A DNA stretch of 64,000 nucleotides from Pseudoalteromonas sp. 3D05 (GCF_002723455.1 NZ_PDUS01000002.1:87095-151094); one strand, 5' to 3'. Positions 9,210 to 18,709 are shown, numbered from the stretch's first letter. The notes: a model not told the origin generated them from the letters alone. Made by a program: numbers and translations.

Positions 9210-10115
9210 ATGCATTCTACAGTCACAGAAATAATTGATGATTTATCACAGGTAATTTTTGGTAAAAAAACACAAATTAAACTCGCTTTAACATGCTTAT
9301 TTAGTCAAGGACACTTATTGATTGAAGATTTACCTGGCATGGGAAAAACTACATTATCTCATGCACTTGCATCTGTTTTAGGGTTATCTTATCAGCGAGT
9401 TCAATTTACCAGTGATTTACTGCCATCAGATATTTTAGGCGCCAGTATTTTTAATTCAAATGAGCACACTTTCACATTTCATAGAGGACCGGTTTTTAGT
9501 CAAGTCGTGTTAGCAGATGAAATTAACCGTGCTGGGCCAAAAACACAAAGTGCATTGTTAGAGGCAATGGAAGAAAAACAAGTATCGATGGATGGTGATA
9601 TATACCCCCTGCCAACACCATTTTTTGTCATTGCTACACAAAACCCTTTATATCAATCAGGCACTTACCCTTTACCAGAATCACAATTAGATCGATTTAT
9701 GATGCGGATAAGTTTAGGCTTTCCACCAAAAGAAGCAGAAAGAAAGCTTATTTTAGGTGTTAATAATCGTGATTATGAATCGCTTCCTAAACGCATAAAC
9801 TCTTCTCAACTAATTGATATACAGTCTGAAATTTTAAAATTGACTATTTCTGAACCTATCATTGATTACATTATTGAGCTTGTGTCTTATACTCGCCAAA
9901 GCGGCGTTTTTGCTAATCCGTTGTCACCTAGAGCCAGTATAGCATTGGGTAAAGCTGCACAAGCTTGGGCCTATATAGAAGGTAGAGACTTTGTCACTCC
10001 CGATGATGTACAAACTGTTTTTAAAAGTGTGACTGCTCATCGATTAGGAATTGATGAACAAACAAGCGAGTTACAAATAAAACAGTTATTAAACGCTGTT
10101 CCTGTGCCTTTGTAG
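9210..10115 (+). CDS. MoxR-family AAA+ ATPase
   Basis: 301 aa. Walker A is GMGKTT (residues 43-48) and Walker B is LADEIN (101-106). They are followed by the MoxR-typical EAMEEKQVSMDG, the sensor-1 ATQNP, and LPESQLDRF with the arginine finger region. MoxR ATPases act as chaperones that mature partner proteins, commonly ones encoded by the adjacent DUF58 (VWA-like) gene. The gene is three bases from DUF58 and eight from the receiver gene. Confidence 0.93.
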   Translation: MHSTVTEIIDDLSQVIFGKKTQIKLALTCLFSQGHLLIEDLPGMGKTTLSHALASVLGLSYQRVQFTSDLLPSDILGASIFNSNEHTFTFHRGPVFSQVVLADEINRAGPKTQSALLEAMEEKQVSMDGDIYPLPTPFFVIATQNPLYQSGTYPLPESQLDRFMMRISLGFPPKEAERKLILGVNNRDYESLPKRINSSQLIDIQSEILKLTISEPIIDYIIELVSYTRQSGVFANPLSPRASIALGKAAQAWAYIEGRDFVTPDDVQTVFKSVTAHRLGIDEQTSELQIKQLLNAVPVPL

Positions 10116-10118
10116 AAT

Positions 10119-11132
10119 ATGCTATTTGCAAAGAGGTTAAAGGACAAACACAGTGGCTTTTTATTTGCTAACTTTAAAAAGGCACTATTTAGAAAACTGC
10201 TAAAAAATAAACATACCGGCAATACACTGACTCTAAAACATAATACGATTTATGTTTTACCTTCAAAAATGGGCTGTAGTTTTTTATTTGTCTGCGTTTT
10301 AAATTTTATATTAGGGATTAATTATCAAAACAACTTAATTTTGGCTATGGCTTATTTAATGTTAGTTGTTTTGATATTGGCTATATTAATTGGTTACTCC
10401 AATGTGAAGGGTGTAACTGTAAAGTTTAAATCAAAAAATAATGACTACTCCCCTATTTCACCACGCTTAGTTTTTGATATTTCAACAGATAAATTATGTC
10501 AGTCACTCCAATTTATTTATCAAAAAAAATTATTGCATAACCTAGATAACATAAAACACAAGACAGACATAACAGTTTCATTACCTTACGAAAGCAGAGG
10601 ACGTTATCCGTTAGAAAGAATAAAATTACTGAGTCAGTACCCGTTTGGTTTGGTTTCTGTTTGGAGTTACATGCAAATCGAAGAAACCGTTTTTGTATAT
10701 CCTAAGCAAATTAATCCGCATAAAAATAATAACTTAATGGTTGATGGTCAAAACACTGATGGCAATTTAAAACGTGGCAATGGAATTGATGAATTTGATA
10801 GTTTGGTTGATCATCAACATGGTATGGGTTTACAAAGAGTATCGTGGAAACATTATGCAAAAACACAGCAGCTTATGGTAAAAGATTTTGTTAATTATGC
10901 TTCTACACCAATGATATACGACTATTCTCAATTACAAGGTAATGCCGAAGCAAGACTAAGTCAATTAAGCTATTTGATCACCCAAGCTCATTTACACGAT
11001 CATGCTTTTGCACTTAAATTAAATAATCAGCTTTATTCAATGGCTAAAGGTCGTGAACACTTTACTGCATGTTTAATTGCATTGAGTCGTTTTAACTCGA
11101 GCACTGAGAGCCAAGATGCAAAAACATCATAA
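10119..11132 (+). CDS. DUF58 domain-containing membrane protein
   Basis: 337 aa. Two adjacent membrane helices (about residues 52-70 and 74-95) are followed by a soluble region. The hallmark DUF58 segment, GNGIDEFDSLVDHQHGMG plus WKHYAKTQQLMVKDF, lies around residues 220-265. DUF58 proteins are VWA-like partners of MoxR ATPases. The coding region overlaps the following transglutaminase gene by 17 bases, a sign of translational coupling. The biochemical role is unknown. Confidence 0.9.
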   Translation: MLFAKRLKDKHSGFLFANFKKALFRKLLKNKHTGNTLTLKHNTIYVLPSKMGCSFLFVCVLNFILGINYQNNLILAMAYLMLVVLILAILIGYSNVKGVTVKFKSKNNDYSPISPRLVFDISTDKLCQSLQFIYQKKLLHNLDNIKHKTDITVSLPYESRGRYPLERIKLLSQYPFGLVSVWSYMQIEETVFVYPKQINPHKNNNLMVDGQNTDGNLKRGNGIDEFDSLVDHQHGMGLQRVSWKHYAKTQQLMVKDFVNYASTPMIYDYSQLQGNAEARLSQLSYLITQAHLHDHAFALKLNNQLYSMAKGREHFTACLIALSRFNSSTESQDAKTS

Positions 11133-13107
11133 TGAAAAATCAATAAATATCAGCTTATCAATAATTTATGGCATAGTTGTATTATTTTTAATGTCTGAGC
11201 TGACTCCTGTTTTTTCAGCATTATTGGCCATTTTATGTGTTTGGAATTTTACAATCACTATAATGAATAAGCCAAAACCTAGCACATTATATGCAAATAT
11301 TCTGGCCGGCTTTTCTCTTGTGTTGTTACTTTACGAAATTGGATTTGGTGATACAGTGACTTTGTTTGTTGCCATGCTTATTTTGTCTAGTTTGTTTAAG
11401 TTGCTGCAAGCCAAAACCAAAAAAAATTATCAAACTATTGTTTTACTGAGTTTTTTTAGTTTATCAACAGTCTATCTATTTTCGCAGTCGATCATGGCGA
11501 CATTATGTGTGAGCGCTTTGTATGTATTTAATTTTGCCGCGCTAGCACTTATTGAAAGTAAACATAGTTTAAAAATTGCATCGAAGCAAAGTGGTAAAAT
11601 GTTATTGCTCGCTTTACCGGTGGCTGTATTTTTATTGCTATTTTTACCAAAACTACCTGCCTTTTGGCAATTACCAGGGCCTAAGCTTGCTAAAACGGGC
11701 TTGTCAGAAAGCGTTAATCCTTTTGATATAGCAAAACTTTCTCGTTCAGACGAGCTTGTTTTTAGGGCTAAATTAAGTAAAAACAACCCACCTGCGCCAC
11801 CGTACTACTGGCGAGCTATAATCCATGATAAATTTGATGGGCACACCTGGTTAGTATCGGACTTTTTGAAGAGCCAACAACGTATTAAAAAGCCGGTAAG
11901 CAATACGGGCCAATTTAATTCACAATACACGATTATTGCTGAGCCCTCCTCACAGCCTTGGCTATATGGCATAGGGCAAGCATATTCACCAAATTCTGAT
12001 GTTAAAAATACAGAGCAAGGTTTGCTTATACGCAAGCGCTACTTAAGTAACAATATAAATTACGACGTAAAAAGTTCGCCCTTAAATGCTCCTCAATTAG
12101 ATAGAATTAACCATTATCAAAACTTAACGCTTGCAAACTCTGAACAATATAATGTGCAATCTCAGCAGTTAGCGTTGTCTTTATATGAAAAAAATAACAG
12201 CGATAGCGCATTTGTAACCGCCTTAACAGAACACTTTTTAAATAAGGGTTTTGCCTACACCCTTACTCCAGAACCTATGACAGGCAATAATACTATTGAT
12301 GAATTTATGTTTAATAATAAACGAGGTTTTTGTGGCCACTATGCCAGTGCAGCGGCGTTTATGTTTAGAACTGTAGGTATTCCTGCCAGAGTTGTATCCG
12401 GGTATTTGGGTGGAGAATTAAATAAGCAAGATGAGTATTTAAGTGTTTATCAGTATGATGCTCATGCATGGGTTGAAGTGTATATAAAGGATAAAGGTTG
12501 GCAAATTTTTGATGCAACCGCCGTTGTTTCACCTGAACGTTTGAATGGTTCACTTTCACAGATGCAATCACTTAATAATGAGTTTACAAATAACTTAGAT
12601 TTTAGTTTATTGAGGTTCAATCAAATACCTGGCTTTAATTGGTTACGTTTAAACTTAGAAAACCTAGATTACAAATGGACCAATTGGGTGCTTGGTTTCG
12701 ATCAACAAAAGCAAAGTTCATTTTTGAAACGCTTATTTGGTAACAGCCAGCTATGGAAAATTTCTTTATTTGTTATTTTATCTATCGTCATTATTTTTAT
12801 TAGTTATTTTGTTTATTTAAATTGGCCTAAAAAAACAAAAATAGATGAGCATTTGCTAGTAAAGCATTATAAAGAGATTCAGTTATGGTGCGCTAAAAAT
12901 GGGTTTGATCACACGGCTAGTCAAACTCCACTGCACTATCTCAATTTAGCGAGTGAGCATTTTGCTGAGAAAGGCTCACTTTTCCTGCAGTTTGCTCAGT
13001 TATACAGCGATGTACGATATAAAGGTGATGAATTCACGCAGCAACGTAAAAAACACAGCTATGATCTGGTAAAATCAATTAAAACAAAAGCTAAGAGATC
13101 TTTATGA
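11116..13107 (+). CDS. TgpA-type transglutaminase-like membrane protein
   Basis: 663 aa. About five or six N-terminal membrane helices (to residue 185) resemble DUF3488, a periplasmic transglutaminase-core domain follows, then one helix near 545-565 and a DUF4129-like cytoplasmic tail. The catalytic triad is visible: Cys406 in KRGFCGHYA, His450 in [10 protein letters not shown] and Asp467 in IFDAT. Pseudomonas TgpA, the best-known member, is essential. The MoxR-DUF58-TgpA order is conserved widely. The stop codon overlaps the next gene's start (ATGA). Confidence 0.92.
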   Translation: MQKHHNEKSINISLSIIYGIVVLFLMSELTPVFSALLAILCVWNFTITIMNKPKPSTLYANILAGFSLVLLLYEIGFGDTVTLFVAMLILSSLFKLLQAKTKKNYQTIVLLSFFSLSTVYLFSQSIMATLCVSALYVFNFAALALIESKHSLKIASKQSGKMLLLALPVAVFLLLFLPKLPAFWQLPGPKLAKTGLSESVNPFDIAKLSRSDELVFRAKLSKNNPPAPPYYWRAIIHDKFDGHTWLVSDFLKSQQRIKKPVSNTGQFNSQYTIIAEPSSQPWLYGIGQAYSPNSDVKNTEQGLLIRKRYLSNNINYDVKSSPLNAPQLDRINHYQNLTLANSEQYNVQSQQLALSLYEKNNSDSAFVTALTEHFLNKGFAYTLTPEPMTGNNTIDEFMFNNKRGFCGHYASAAAFMFRTVGIPARVVSGYLGGELNKQDEYLSVYQYDAHAWVEVYIKDKGWQIFDATAVVSPERLNGSLSQMQSLNNEFTNNLDFSLLRFNQIPGFNWLRLNLENLDYKWTNWVLGFDQQKQSSFLKRLFGNSQLWKISLFVILSIVIIFISYFVYLNWPKKTKIDEHLLVKHYKEIQLWCAKNGFDHTASQTPLHYLNLASEHFAEKGSLFLQFAQLYSDVRYKGDEFTQQRKKHSYDLVKSIKTKAKRSL

Positions 13108-14423
13108 ACGCAGTTGTAATCGGTGTTTTATTAATGCTTGGGCTAACGCTGGCCCGTGTAAATGTTATTGTTGCTATGACACTTAGCGCATTGGTTGCTG
13201 GATTAAGTGCAGGACTTGGCTTAACAGAAACATTGAATGCATTTAATGCGGGTTTATCCGGCGGCGCAGAGATTGCCCTTAGTTATGCCATGCTGGGAGC
13301 ATTTGCTGTTGCGATTTCAAAGTCTGGCCTCACCAGAATCCTTGCTGCAAAACTATTATCGCAAGTGAACACTTCAAATAAAGGCGAAAGTGCGCTTAGC
13401 TACTTTATATTATCAATAATATTAATATGTGCTATATCTTCACAAAACCTTATCCCGGTGCATATTGCTTTTATACCAATTTTGATCCCACCATTATTAA
13501 TTGTGTTTAATAAGCTGCGATTAGACCGCCGAGCCATAGCGTGTATTTTAACGTTTGGTCTTGCAACATCTTATATGGTGCTACCCTATGGGTTTGGCGG
13601 AATTTATTTGTATTCAATATTACATAAAAATTTAGTTGAAAATGGGCTAGAAATTATAAATACGCAAGTCCCCATGGCAATGATAATACCTGCAATTGGC
13701 ATGTTTATCGGGCTTTTGATTGCGGTATTTATTAGCTACAGAAAACGCCGCACTTATAAAACAAATGATTTAGAAGAGCAGACAATCGACGTCACTGTGC
13801 AGCAACCCAAAAAGGTTTTGCTTGTTGGAATAACTGCCGTAATAACATCTTTAATCGCTCAGAATGTAAGTGGCTCGATGATATTGGGGGGCCTTGTTGG
13901 TGTGATGATTTTTAGCTTATTTGGCATTGTTAAATGGGAGCAAAATAACGACGTATTTAGTAAAGGGGTTGCTATGATGGCAATGATTGGCTTTATTATG
14001 ATCGCAGCTCAAGGTTTTGCCTCTGTAATGAAAGCCACAGGTGATGTTGCGTCCTTAGTGCAAAGTGCCGCTGGGGTTATAGAAGGTAATCAACCTTTGG
14101 CAGCAGCATTAATTTTATTGGTCGGCTTAATGATAACTATGGGAATTGGTAGTTCTTTTTCAACCGTGCCAATAATAGCCACCCTTTTTGTCCCATTGTG
14201 TTTGGAGTTAAACTTTTCTGTTATGGCAACGGCTGCTCTTGTTGGTACTGCAGGTGCTTTAGGCGATGCAGGCTCCCCTGCTTCAGATTCTACATTAGGC
14301 CCAACCTCAGGTTTAAATGCAGACGGCCAACACGACCATATTTGGGACTCGGTTGTGCCTACCTTTATACACTTTAACCTCCCTTTGCTTGCATTTGGTT
14401 GGATAGCAGCCATGGTGTTATAG
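13104..14423 (+). CDS. Na+/H+ antiporter-family membrane protein
   Basis: 439 aa, highly hydrophobic, about 11-12 membrane helices. It has the N-terminal Na_H_antiport_2-like region and the antiporter-family core, with conserved [20 protein letters not shown] and the late [20 protein letters not shown] segment. This is the YuiF/HI1107-type group within the ion transporter superfamily. Its start overlaps the TgpA stop by four bases, which places it in the same transcript. The true substrate may be Na+ or an organic anion; the family name is by similarity only. Two hairpins follow. Confidence 0.85.
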   Translation: MNAVVIGVLLMLGLTLARVNVIVAMTLSALVAGLSAGLGLTETLNAFNAGLSGGAEIALSYAMLGAFAVAISKSGLTRILAAKLLSQVNTSNKGESALSYFILSIILICAISSQNLIPVHIAFIPILIPPLLIVFNKLRLDRRAIACILTFGLATSYMVLPYGFGGIYLYSILHKNLVENGLEIINTQVPMAMIIPAIGMFIGLLIAVFISYRKRRTYKTNDLEEQTIDVTVQQPKKVLLVGITAVITSLIAQNVSGSMILGGLVGVMIFSLFGIVKWEQNNDVFSKGVAMMAMIGFIMIAAQGFASVMKATGDVASLVQSAAGVIEGNQPLAAALILLVGLMITMGIGSSFSTVPIIATLFVPLCLELNFSVMATAALVGTAGALGDAGSPASDSTLGPTSGLNADGQHDHIWDSVVPTFIHFNLPLLAFGWIAAMVL

Positions 14424-14469
14424 CTAATTTAATAGAGCCTCTCTTTTATTTGCTTACCCTTTTTTAGTT

Positions 14470-14493
14470 AATAAACTTAATGCTAAGTTTATT
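14470..14493 (+). terminator. Hairpin 1 after the antiporter operon
   Basis: AATAAACTTA (14470-14479) pairs perfectly with TAAGTTTATT (14484-14493) around ATGC. It is AT-rich and 47 bases after the stop codon. A plausible terminator of the receiver-MoxR operon. Confidence 0.55.
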
Positions 14494-14535
14494 ATTATAT
14501 CAAATAAAGTATGATGTGTTCTTTTGATTATCTAA

Positions 14536-14562
14536 AAATAGCACTTACTATGAGTGCTATTT
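14536..14562. terminator. Hairpin 2, bidirectional terminator between convergent genes
   Basis: AAATAGCACT (14536-14545) pairs perfectly with AGTGCTATTT (14553-14562), flanked by T or A runs on both sides. It lies 12 bases after the thioesterase stop codon on the minus strand and can also serve the plus strand. Confidence 0.75.
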
Positions 14563-14574
14563 ATTAGTTTACAA

Positions 14575-15006
14575 TTAAAAACCGTAAATCATTTTATTGC
14601 AAACTACCGGTGTTGGCCTGTGATTGTCATCAACAGCAACAAAGGTAAAACTACCAGTAATGGCAGAATGTTTGTCATCTTTGTGCATTGTTTCAAGAAA
14701 AATTTCTACATCAACACGTAAACTAGTATTACCAACATGCACTACTTTAGAAATAAGTTCAGCAAACGTGCCTGCAGGAATTGCCTCTTTAAAATCAACT
14801 CTATCAGATGAAATAGTCACTAAGGGTTTACGGCAAAAGCGTGTTGCTGCAATAAAGGCAACTTCATCCATCCAAGCTAAAGCATCGCCACCAAACAATG
14901 TATTGTGGTGATTTGTGCGACCTGGAAAAACGGTTTTTGTCACAGAGGTAGTTGATTCTACTATTCGTTGTGCAATGATTTCATCGCGATTAACTTCTGT
15001 TGTCAT
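14575..15006 (-). CDS. Acyl-CoA thioesterase, hotdog fold (YciA/BACH type)
   Basis: 143 aa. Hydrolyses acyl-CoA to free acid and CoA. The hotdog signature is clear: VFPGRTNHHNTLFGGDALAWMDE with the catalytic Asn/Asp region, then ATRFCRKPLVTISSDRVDF. The length fits single-hotdog enzymes that form hexamers. It is the last gene of a minus-strand operon, its start five bases from the M23 peptidase stop. The acyl chain preference cannot be read from the sequence. Confidence 0.9.
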   Translation of the reverse strand: MTTEVNRDEIIAQRIVESTTSVTKTVFPGRTNHHNTLFGGDALAWMDEVAFIAATRFCRKPLVTISSDRVDFKEAIPAGTFAELISKVVHVGNTSLRVDVEIFLETMHKDDKHSAITGSFTFVAVDDNHRPTPVVCNKMIYGF

Positions 15007-15011
15007 GTTCT

Positions 15012-15827
15012 CTACTTTTTCTTCGCTAAGGTGTCTTTCATCATAAGTGCGGGATCTAAGCGCTCGCCCTTCCAGTTAAATCGCCAATCTAAATGTGGGC
15101 CAGTTACGCGTCCAGTAGCACCTATTTCAGCAATTTTGTCGCCACGTTTTATCTTATCGCCTACTTTTACATCTAACTTACTTAAATGAATATAGGTTGA
15201 GGTGACGCTGTGTCCGTGATCTAGAATGAGTGTTCCACCAGAATAATATAAATTATTATCTGCAAAAACGACCGTTCCACCAACGGGTGCATACACAGGG
15301 CTACCCGTTTTATTGGCAATGTCTAGACCAAAGTGAGGACGACGCGGCTCACCATTAAAGTAGCGTTGACTGCCATATACACCTGAAATACGCCCTTGGG
15401 CTGGTTTATAAACAGGGTCTAGAAAATACGTTAAGTTTGAATCAACTTTACGGGCGTTTCTAACAGCAACCGCTTCACGACTGATACGCTCACTGACTTC
15501 TTTAGGTGGAGATACATATTTTTTAGCAACACCGGTAATTTTATCAATATCGTAGTCGCGTTTAGTTATAAGCAATGATTGCTTATGTGTTTTACCAGCT
15601 TTATCTACCCACGTTAATTCATGATTTAGCTTTGAATCACGGCCAAAGCCGAAAACGAACGTTCCATCAGCAGTTGTTTTTAACTTTTCACCATTGAAAT
15701 TGACTGATTTTACGCCATCAAGCTTACCTGTGACTAAACCACCTTGAGTGAGGTTACCTTTAAGTTCAACGCCGTGCACAAAAACGCTCAATGACGTTAG
15801 TGCAAAGGCAAAAATCATCTTATGCAT
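15012..15827 (-). CDS. M23 family (LytM) metallopeptidase, secreted
   Basis: 271 aa from the ATG at 15827. A signal peptide (MIFAFALTSLSVFVHG region) leads to a beta-rich N-terminal domain and a C-terminal M23 domain. Zinc and catalytic residues are visible in PHFGLDIA (HxxxD), LDHGHSV (HxH) and TYIHLS. The predicted product is a periplasmic peptidoglycan endopeptidase. The start overlaps the upstream stop codon (ATGCATAA), so translation is probably coupled; an ATG nine bases later is also possible. The operon partners are the PTPS-like protein and the thioesterase. Confidence 0.9.
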   Translation of the reverse strand: MHKMIFAFALTSLSVFVHGVELKGNLTQGGLVTGKLDGVKSVNFNGEKLKTTADGTFVFGFGRDSKLNHELTWVDKAGKTHKQSLLITKRDYDIDKITGVAKKYVSPPKEVSERISREAVAVRNARKVDSNLTYFLDPVYKPAQGRISGVYGSQRYFNGEPRRPHFGLDIANKTGSPVYAPVGGTVVFADNNLYYSGGTLILDHGHSVTSTYIHLSKLDVKVGDKIKRGDKIAEIGATGRVTGPHLDWRFNWKGERLDPALMMKDTLAKKK

Positions 15828-16677
15828 AACAAATTGACCCCTTAGCAACCCCTTCATAAGCCGTCACCTTAACGTTAGACTCACCATACTCAGCCTTAAT
15901 CTGCTGTGCTAAATAAGCCGCAATACATTCAACTGTGGTATCTACTGGTAAAATGTCACAACGGTCATTACTTATTGCCATTTCAAAATAACCTTGCGCT
16001 GCGCTATACGCAAAACAAAGATCTGACTCTTTCGCTTGGACATGTTTTAATTGTGACGAGTCAATTTGATCCTCAGCGGTAGCTAAGTATATATCTTGCC
16101 ATTTGTCTGCCCACTGCTTTTGAATACTTGGCATAGCCATCCCATCTAAAGAGACGCCTAACTGAGAACGATGGCCATGTATAATACGCTGACAATTACC
16201 ATCATGCTTTTTAAGTCCATGACTGTAATGATAATAAAAGCTTTTACTATGTTCAGGTTTTAATTCGATTTCAATTTTATCAATATTACTAGGTAACTGT
16301 GGCATGATGGTGGCAATTAAAAAATCTATTACTGCTTGCTCATCAATTACGGGAGAATCAATTAAACAATATGCCTGATTAGGTGCACTCATCGCTAAAT
16401 GATGTTCATCACCAAATGTACAATCAAGCGTTTTGTAATCTCCATGAGATACAACCTCACCATTTATTTGTGAAGGTATTGCTAATTTATGATCTATACA
16501 TTCATCAATAATGCCTTTGATTTGTTTTTTAACAAGACCAAAATCAAGAACCATAGACTCTTTATTAAGCTTGCCATGAAGCGTTAAATCAACAATCCAG
16601 CTTTCGCCAACTGCGCCTCGTTTATTACACAAGTAAGAAAAATCAATTACGGTAAGTGCGTTAACAAAAAGGATCAT
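15820..16677 (-). CDS. Two-domain PTPS/6-carboxytetrahydropterin synthase-like protein
   Basis: 285 aa, about twice the usual QueD length of 120. The family folds a dihydroneopterin triphosphate-derived substrate over a zinc site. Here the N-terminal half holds VLDFGLVKK and a DH pair (CIDHKLAIP), which follow the zinc site in normal PTPS, but no zinc histidines. The C-terminal half holds YSHGLKKHDGNCQRIIHGHR with the zinc histidines and a nearby Cys, plus the late TTVECIAAYL element and VTAYEG. The Cys-to-HGH spacing is one residue longer than in E. coli QueD. Queuosine or pterin function is uncertain. First gene of its operon, divergent from fabA. Confidence 0.78.
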   Translation of the reverse strand: MILFVNALTVIDFSYLCNKRGAVGESWIVDLTLHGKLNKESMVLDFGLVKKQIKGIIDECIDHKLAIPSQINGEVVSHGDYKTLDCTFGDEHHLAMSAPNQAYCLIDSPVIDEQAVIDFLIATIMPQLPSNIDKIEIELKPEHSKSFYYHYSHGLKKHDGNCQRIIHGHRSQLGVSLDGMAMPSIQKQWADKWQDIYLATAEDQIDSSQLKHVQAKESDLCFAYSAAQGYFEMAISNDRCDILPVDTTVECIAAYLAQQIKAEYGESNVKVTAYEGVAKGSICYA

Positions 16678-16828
16678 AAACTTCCTTTAATATGGTTAAA
16701 AAATCAAAGTGATTATAATGATTTTTACTCGTAATTGCGCGTTCTAATCGCACAATTAGCATGTTCTTTACCTAACCGGTGATATTTCATGCAGAAATAT
16801 TATTTTTTTAACTGCTCAGAGTTGTTTG

Positions 16829-16844
16829 GCGTACAAGTGTACGC
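16829..16844. promoter_or_regulatory. FabR-like operator upstream of fabA
   Basis: GCGTACA-AG-TGTACGC is a perfect inverted repeat with a 2-base centre, 39 bases before the fabA ATG. It resembles the unsaturated-fatty-acid repressor FabR site described for gammaproteobacterial fabA and fabB promoters (recalled consensus AGCGTACA..TGT..GCT). The identification is by memory of the motif. The site also lies inside an in-frame 5' extension of fabA, which argues that the extension is not coding. Confidence 0.7.
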
Positions 16845-16882
16845 TAAAGTACTCTGCAATTTCTAAGCGACGAAAAAGTGTT

Positions 16883-17398
16883 ATGGAACCTAAAAATAGC
16901 TATACAAAAGAAGAATTGATCCTATGTGGTCAAGGTGAAATGTTCGGTGAAGGCAATTGCCGTTTACCAAGTGACAACATGTTAATGATGGATCGTATCA
17001 TCTCAATCACTGATGACGGTGGCGAACATGGTAAAGGTCAAATCGTTGCAGAACTCGATATTGACCCAAGCCTTTGGTTTTTCGATTGTCACTTCAAGGG
17101 TGACCCCGTTATGCCTGGCTGCCTTGGCTTAGATGCAATGTGGCAGCTTGTCGGTTTTTTCCTTGGTTGGTCTGGTGGTCCAGGTTTAGGCCGTGCACTA
17201 GGTGTCGGTGAAGTGAAATTCACAGGACAAATTCTGCCAACAGCTAAAAAAGTAACATACCGTTTAGATATGAAGCGTGTAATCAAGCGCAAATTATTTA
17301 TGGGAATGGCTGATGGAACGGTTGAAGTTGATGGCCGAGTTATATATGAAGCAAAAGATTTAAAAGTAGGCTTATTCCAAGATACAAGTGCATTCTAA
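16883..17398 (+). CDS. fabA: 3-hydroxydecanoyl-ACP dehydratase/isomerase
   Basis: 171 aa from the ATG at 16883, exactly the usual FabA length. It dehydrates 3-hydroxydecanoyl-ACP and isomerises trans-2- to cis-3-decenoyl-ACP, starting unsaturated fatty acid synthesis. Active-site residues are His70 ([14 protein letters not shown]) and Asp84 ([11 protein letters not shown]). The longer frame from 16826 would run through the FabR-like box and is rejected. A perfect palindromic terminator follows, then rmf in convergent orientation. Confidence 0.97.
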   Translation: MEPKNSYTKEELILCGQGEMFGEGNCRLPSDNMLMMDRIISITDDGGEHGKGQIVAELDIDPSLWFFDCHFKGDPVMPGCLGLDAMWQLVGFFLGWSGGPGLGRALGVGEVKFTGQILPTAKKVTYRLDMKRVIKRKLFMGMADGTVEVDGRVIYEAKDLKVGLFQDTSAF

Positions 17399-17420
17399 CT
17401 CTATTAGACTGTAACAACAG

Positions 17421-17446
17421 AAACGCCCTCAATTGAGGGCGTTTTT
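17421..17446. terminator. Terminator shared by fabA and rmf
   Basis: AAACGCCCTCAA and TTGAGGGCGTTT form a perfect 24-base palindrome (17421-17444) with T residues on the plus side and A residues on the other side. It sits between convergent fabA and rmf and can work in both directions. Confidence 0.92.
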
Positions 17447-17467
17447 GCTTAAAATTCGTTTATAAAA

Positions 17468-17638
17468 TTATGTTTTGTACATGTTACGATTTTCTATCGC
17501 TTCACGCCAACCACCCAACCACTCTGATTTAGGGTCAACTTGTTGATAAGGGCAAATATCTTTTGAACGTCCTGCCAAACCTGCTTTAAAACCTTGAGAA
17601 TGAGCTCTTTCTAACCGATCTCTTTTCTGTCTCTTCAT
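17468..17638 (-). CDS. rmf: Ribosome modulation factor
   Basis: 56 aa. It starts MKRQKRDRLERAH and contains GLAGRSKDICPY and WLGGWREAIENR, near-identical to E. coli RMF in its N-terminal half and around LGGWREA. RMF binds near the anti-Shine-Dalgarno region of 16S rRNA and dimerises 70S ribosomes into inactive 100S particles in stationary phase. The start ATG (complement of 17636-17638) has a GTGAGGA RBS. The small size makes it easy to overlook. The fabA-rmf neighbourhood is common in gammaproteobacteria. Confidence 0.96.
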   Translation of the reverse strand: MKRQKRDRLERAHSQGFKAGLAGRSKDICPYQQVDPKSEWLGGWREAIENRNMYKT

Positions 17639-18053
17639 AGGTAAATCCTCACCTTTTATATTTATAAATGTGTAGTGTTTATGACATCTACAAGTAATGA
17701 ATAGTTAATAAAACTGTTAAATTCAAATCATAAAAGCAATTAAATAAATTGACTTTAACTAAGCTGCTGATGTGATAATGAATTAACATTAAAAAAAGCA
17801 AAGTGGTCAAACCACTAAAATACATTCAATATTTATATAAAAAAATTACGACTATCTAATCGCTAACATGCAGACTCCTGCATTAAATACGACTACCTTT
17901 ATCGAAATAAAGTTCATCACTAAATTGTATTTATGACAAATTTATTGCAATCAATATCCACACTTTTATATTTTTATTAAGCGGAAATAAAAAAATGCTC
18001 AAATGTCGTACAAAGCACTTGTATTTTTAAATACGATCGGTCTAATATAAGCA
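17639..18053. other. 415-base A+T-rich gap between divergent rmf and acuR
   Basis: Must hold the promoters of rmf and acuR. I see the acuR operator at its right end (18033-18045) and a small hairpin AGTGGT-CAA-ACCACT (17802-17816) of unknown role. No coding frame with family similarity is visible. Confidence 0.6.
18033..18045. promoter_or_regulatory. Candidate AcuR operator 1 (acuR leader)
   Basis: ACGATCGGTCTAA occurs here, eight bases before the acuR start, and again at 18712-18724 just before acuI. GGTCTA is also the half-site of the NemR box, a TetR-family operator. Recurrence ahead of both genes supports autoregulation and control of acuI by AcuR. TetR autoregulation is established; this site is inference. 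Confidence 0.7.
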
Positions 18054-18689
18054 ATGCAAATAAATGAGCAAAATCCACCAAGACGTGGTCGACCACCCAA
18101 GGTCGTTCGAAGTAATGCAGATACCAAAGCACTACTTATAACGACAGGGCTCGAAACATTAACCGAATTTGGCTTTAGTGCCACAGGTATAGACACTATT
18201 TTAAAAAAAGTAGGCGTGCCTAAAGGCTCTTTTTATCACTACTTTAAAAGTAAGGATGATTTTGGCTTAACAGTAATTGACGCATACAATGATTATTTTG
18301 TTGCCAAATTAAAACGATACTTAAAGCAAGATGACGTCCCTCATTTAGAAAGGTTAATAAATTTTACTCAGAGTGCCGCAGCAGGAATGCAAAAGTATAA
18401 CTTTAGCCGAGGTTGCTTAATTGGTAATTTAAACCAAGAGCTCAATCATTTATCTGAAGAATTTAAAACTAAGCTATTACATAGCTATCAACAGTGGCAA
18501 CTACAAGTGCAGCAGTGTATTGAAGGTGCACAAGAGCACAAGTTAGTCAGTAAGCATATTGATGCAGCTCAAATGAGCGAATTTTTTTGGGTTGGCTGGG
18601 AAGGCGCAGTTATGCGCGCTAAACTGGTTAAAAATACGCAGCCATTAATGCTTTACACAGAAATGTTTTTACGTGCGCTCCTTAGGTAG
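18054..18689 (+). CDS. acuR: TetR/AcrR family regulator, AcuR-like
   Basis: 211 aa. An N-terminal basic RRGRPPK tail is followed by a TetR helix-turn-helix (FSATGIDTILKKVGVPKGSFYHYFKSKDDF, about residues 45-75). The C-terminal ligand domain has the AcuR-like NFSRGCLIGNLNQEL motif. In characterised marine bacteria AcuR represses acuI and responds to acrylate or acryloyl-CoA. The downstream gene here is acuI, which supports the assignment. The start codon immediately follows the candidate operator. Confidence 0.82.
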   Translation: MQINEQNPPRRGRPPKVVRSNADTKALLITTGLETLTEFGFSATGIDTILKKVGVPKGSFYHYFKSKDDFGLTVIDAYNDYFVAKLKRYLKQDDVPHLERLINFTQSAAAGMQKYNFSRGCLIGNLNQELNHLSEEFKTKLLHSYQQWQLQVQQCIEGAQEHKLVSKHIDAAQMSEFFWVGWEGAVMRAKLVKNTQPLMLYTEMFLRALLR

Positions 18690-18699
18690 CGCTTTTTTT
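18675..18699 (+). terminator. Terminator overlapping the acuR stop codon
   Basis: GCGCT (18675-18679) pairs with AGCGC (18688-18692), followed by seven Ts. The stem is short and its right arm overlaps the TAG stop codon. It would separate acuR from acuI, which has its own operator-like promoter. Confidence 0.6.
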
Positions 18700-18709
18700 A
18701 TCAATTAAA

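Noticed and set aside
14090..14413. Open frame opposite the antiporter gene
   Set aside because: Antisense shadow of a conserved membrane protein; no RBS or family support.
16826..16882. N-terminal extension of fabA
   Set aside because: It would translate the FabR-like box; the ATG at 16883 gives exactly the 171-aa FabA.
17802..17816. AGTGGT-CAA-ACCACT hairpin as a regulatory RNA
   Set aside because: Too short and without promoter or terminator signals to support an RNA gene.
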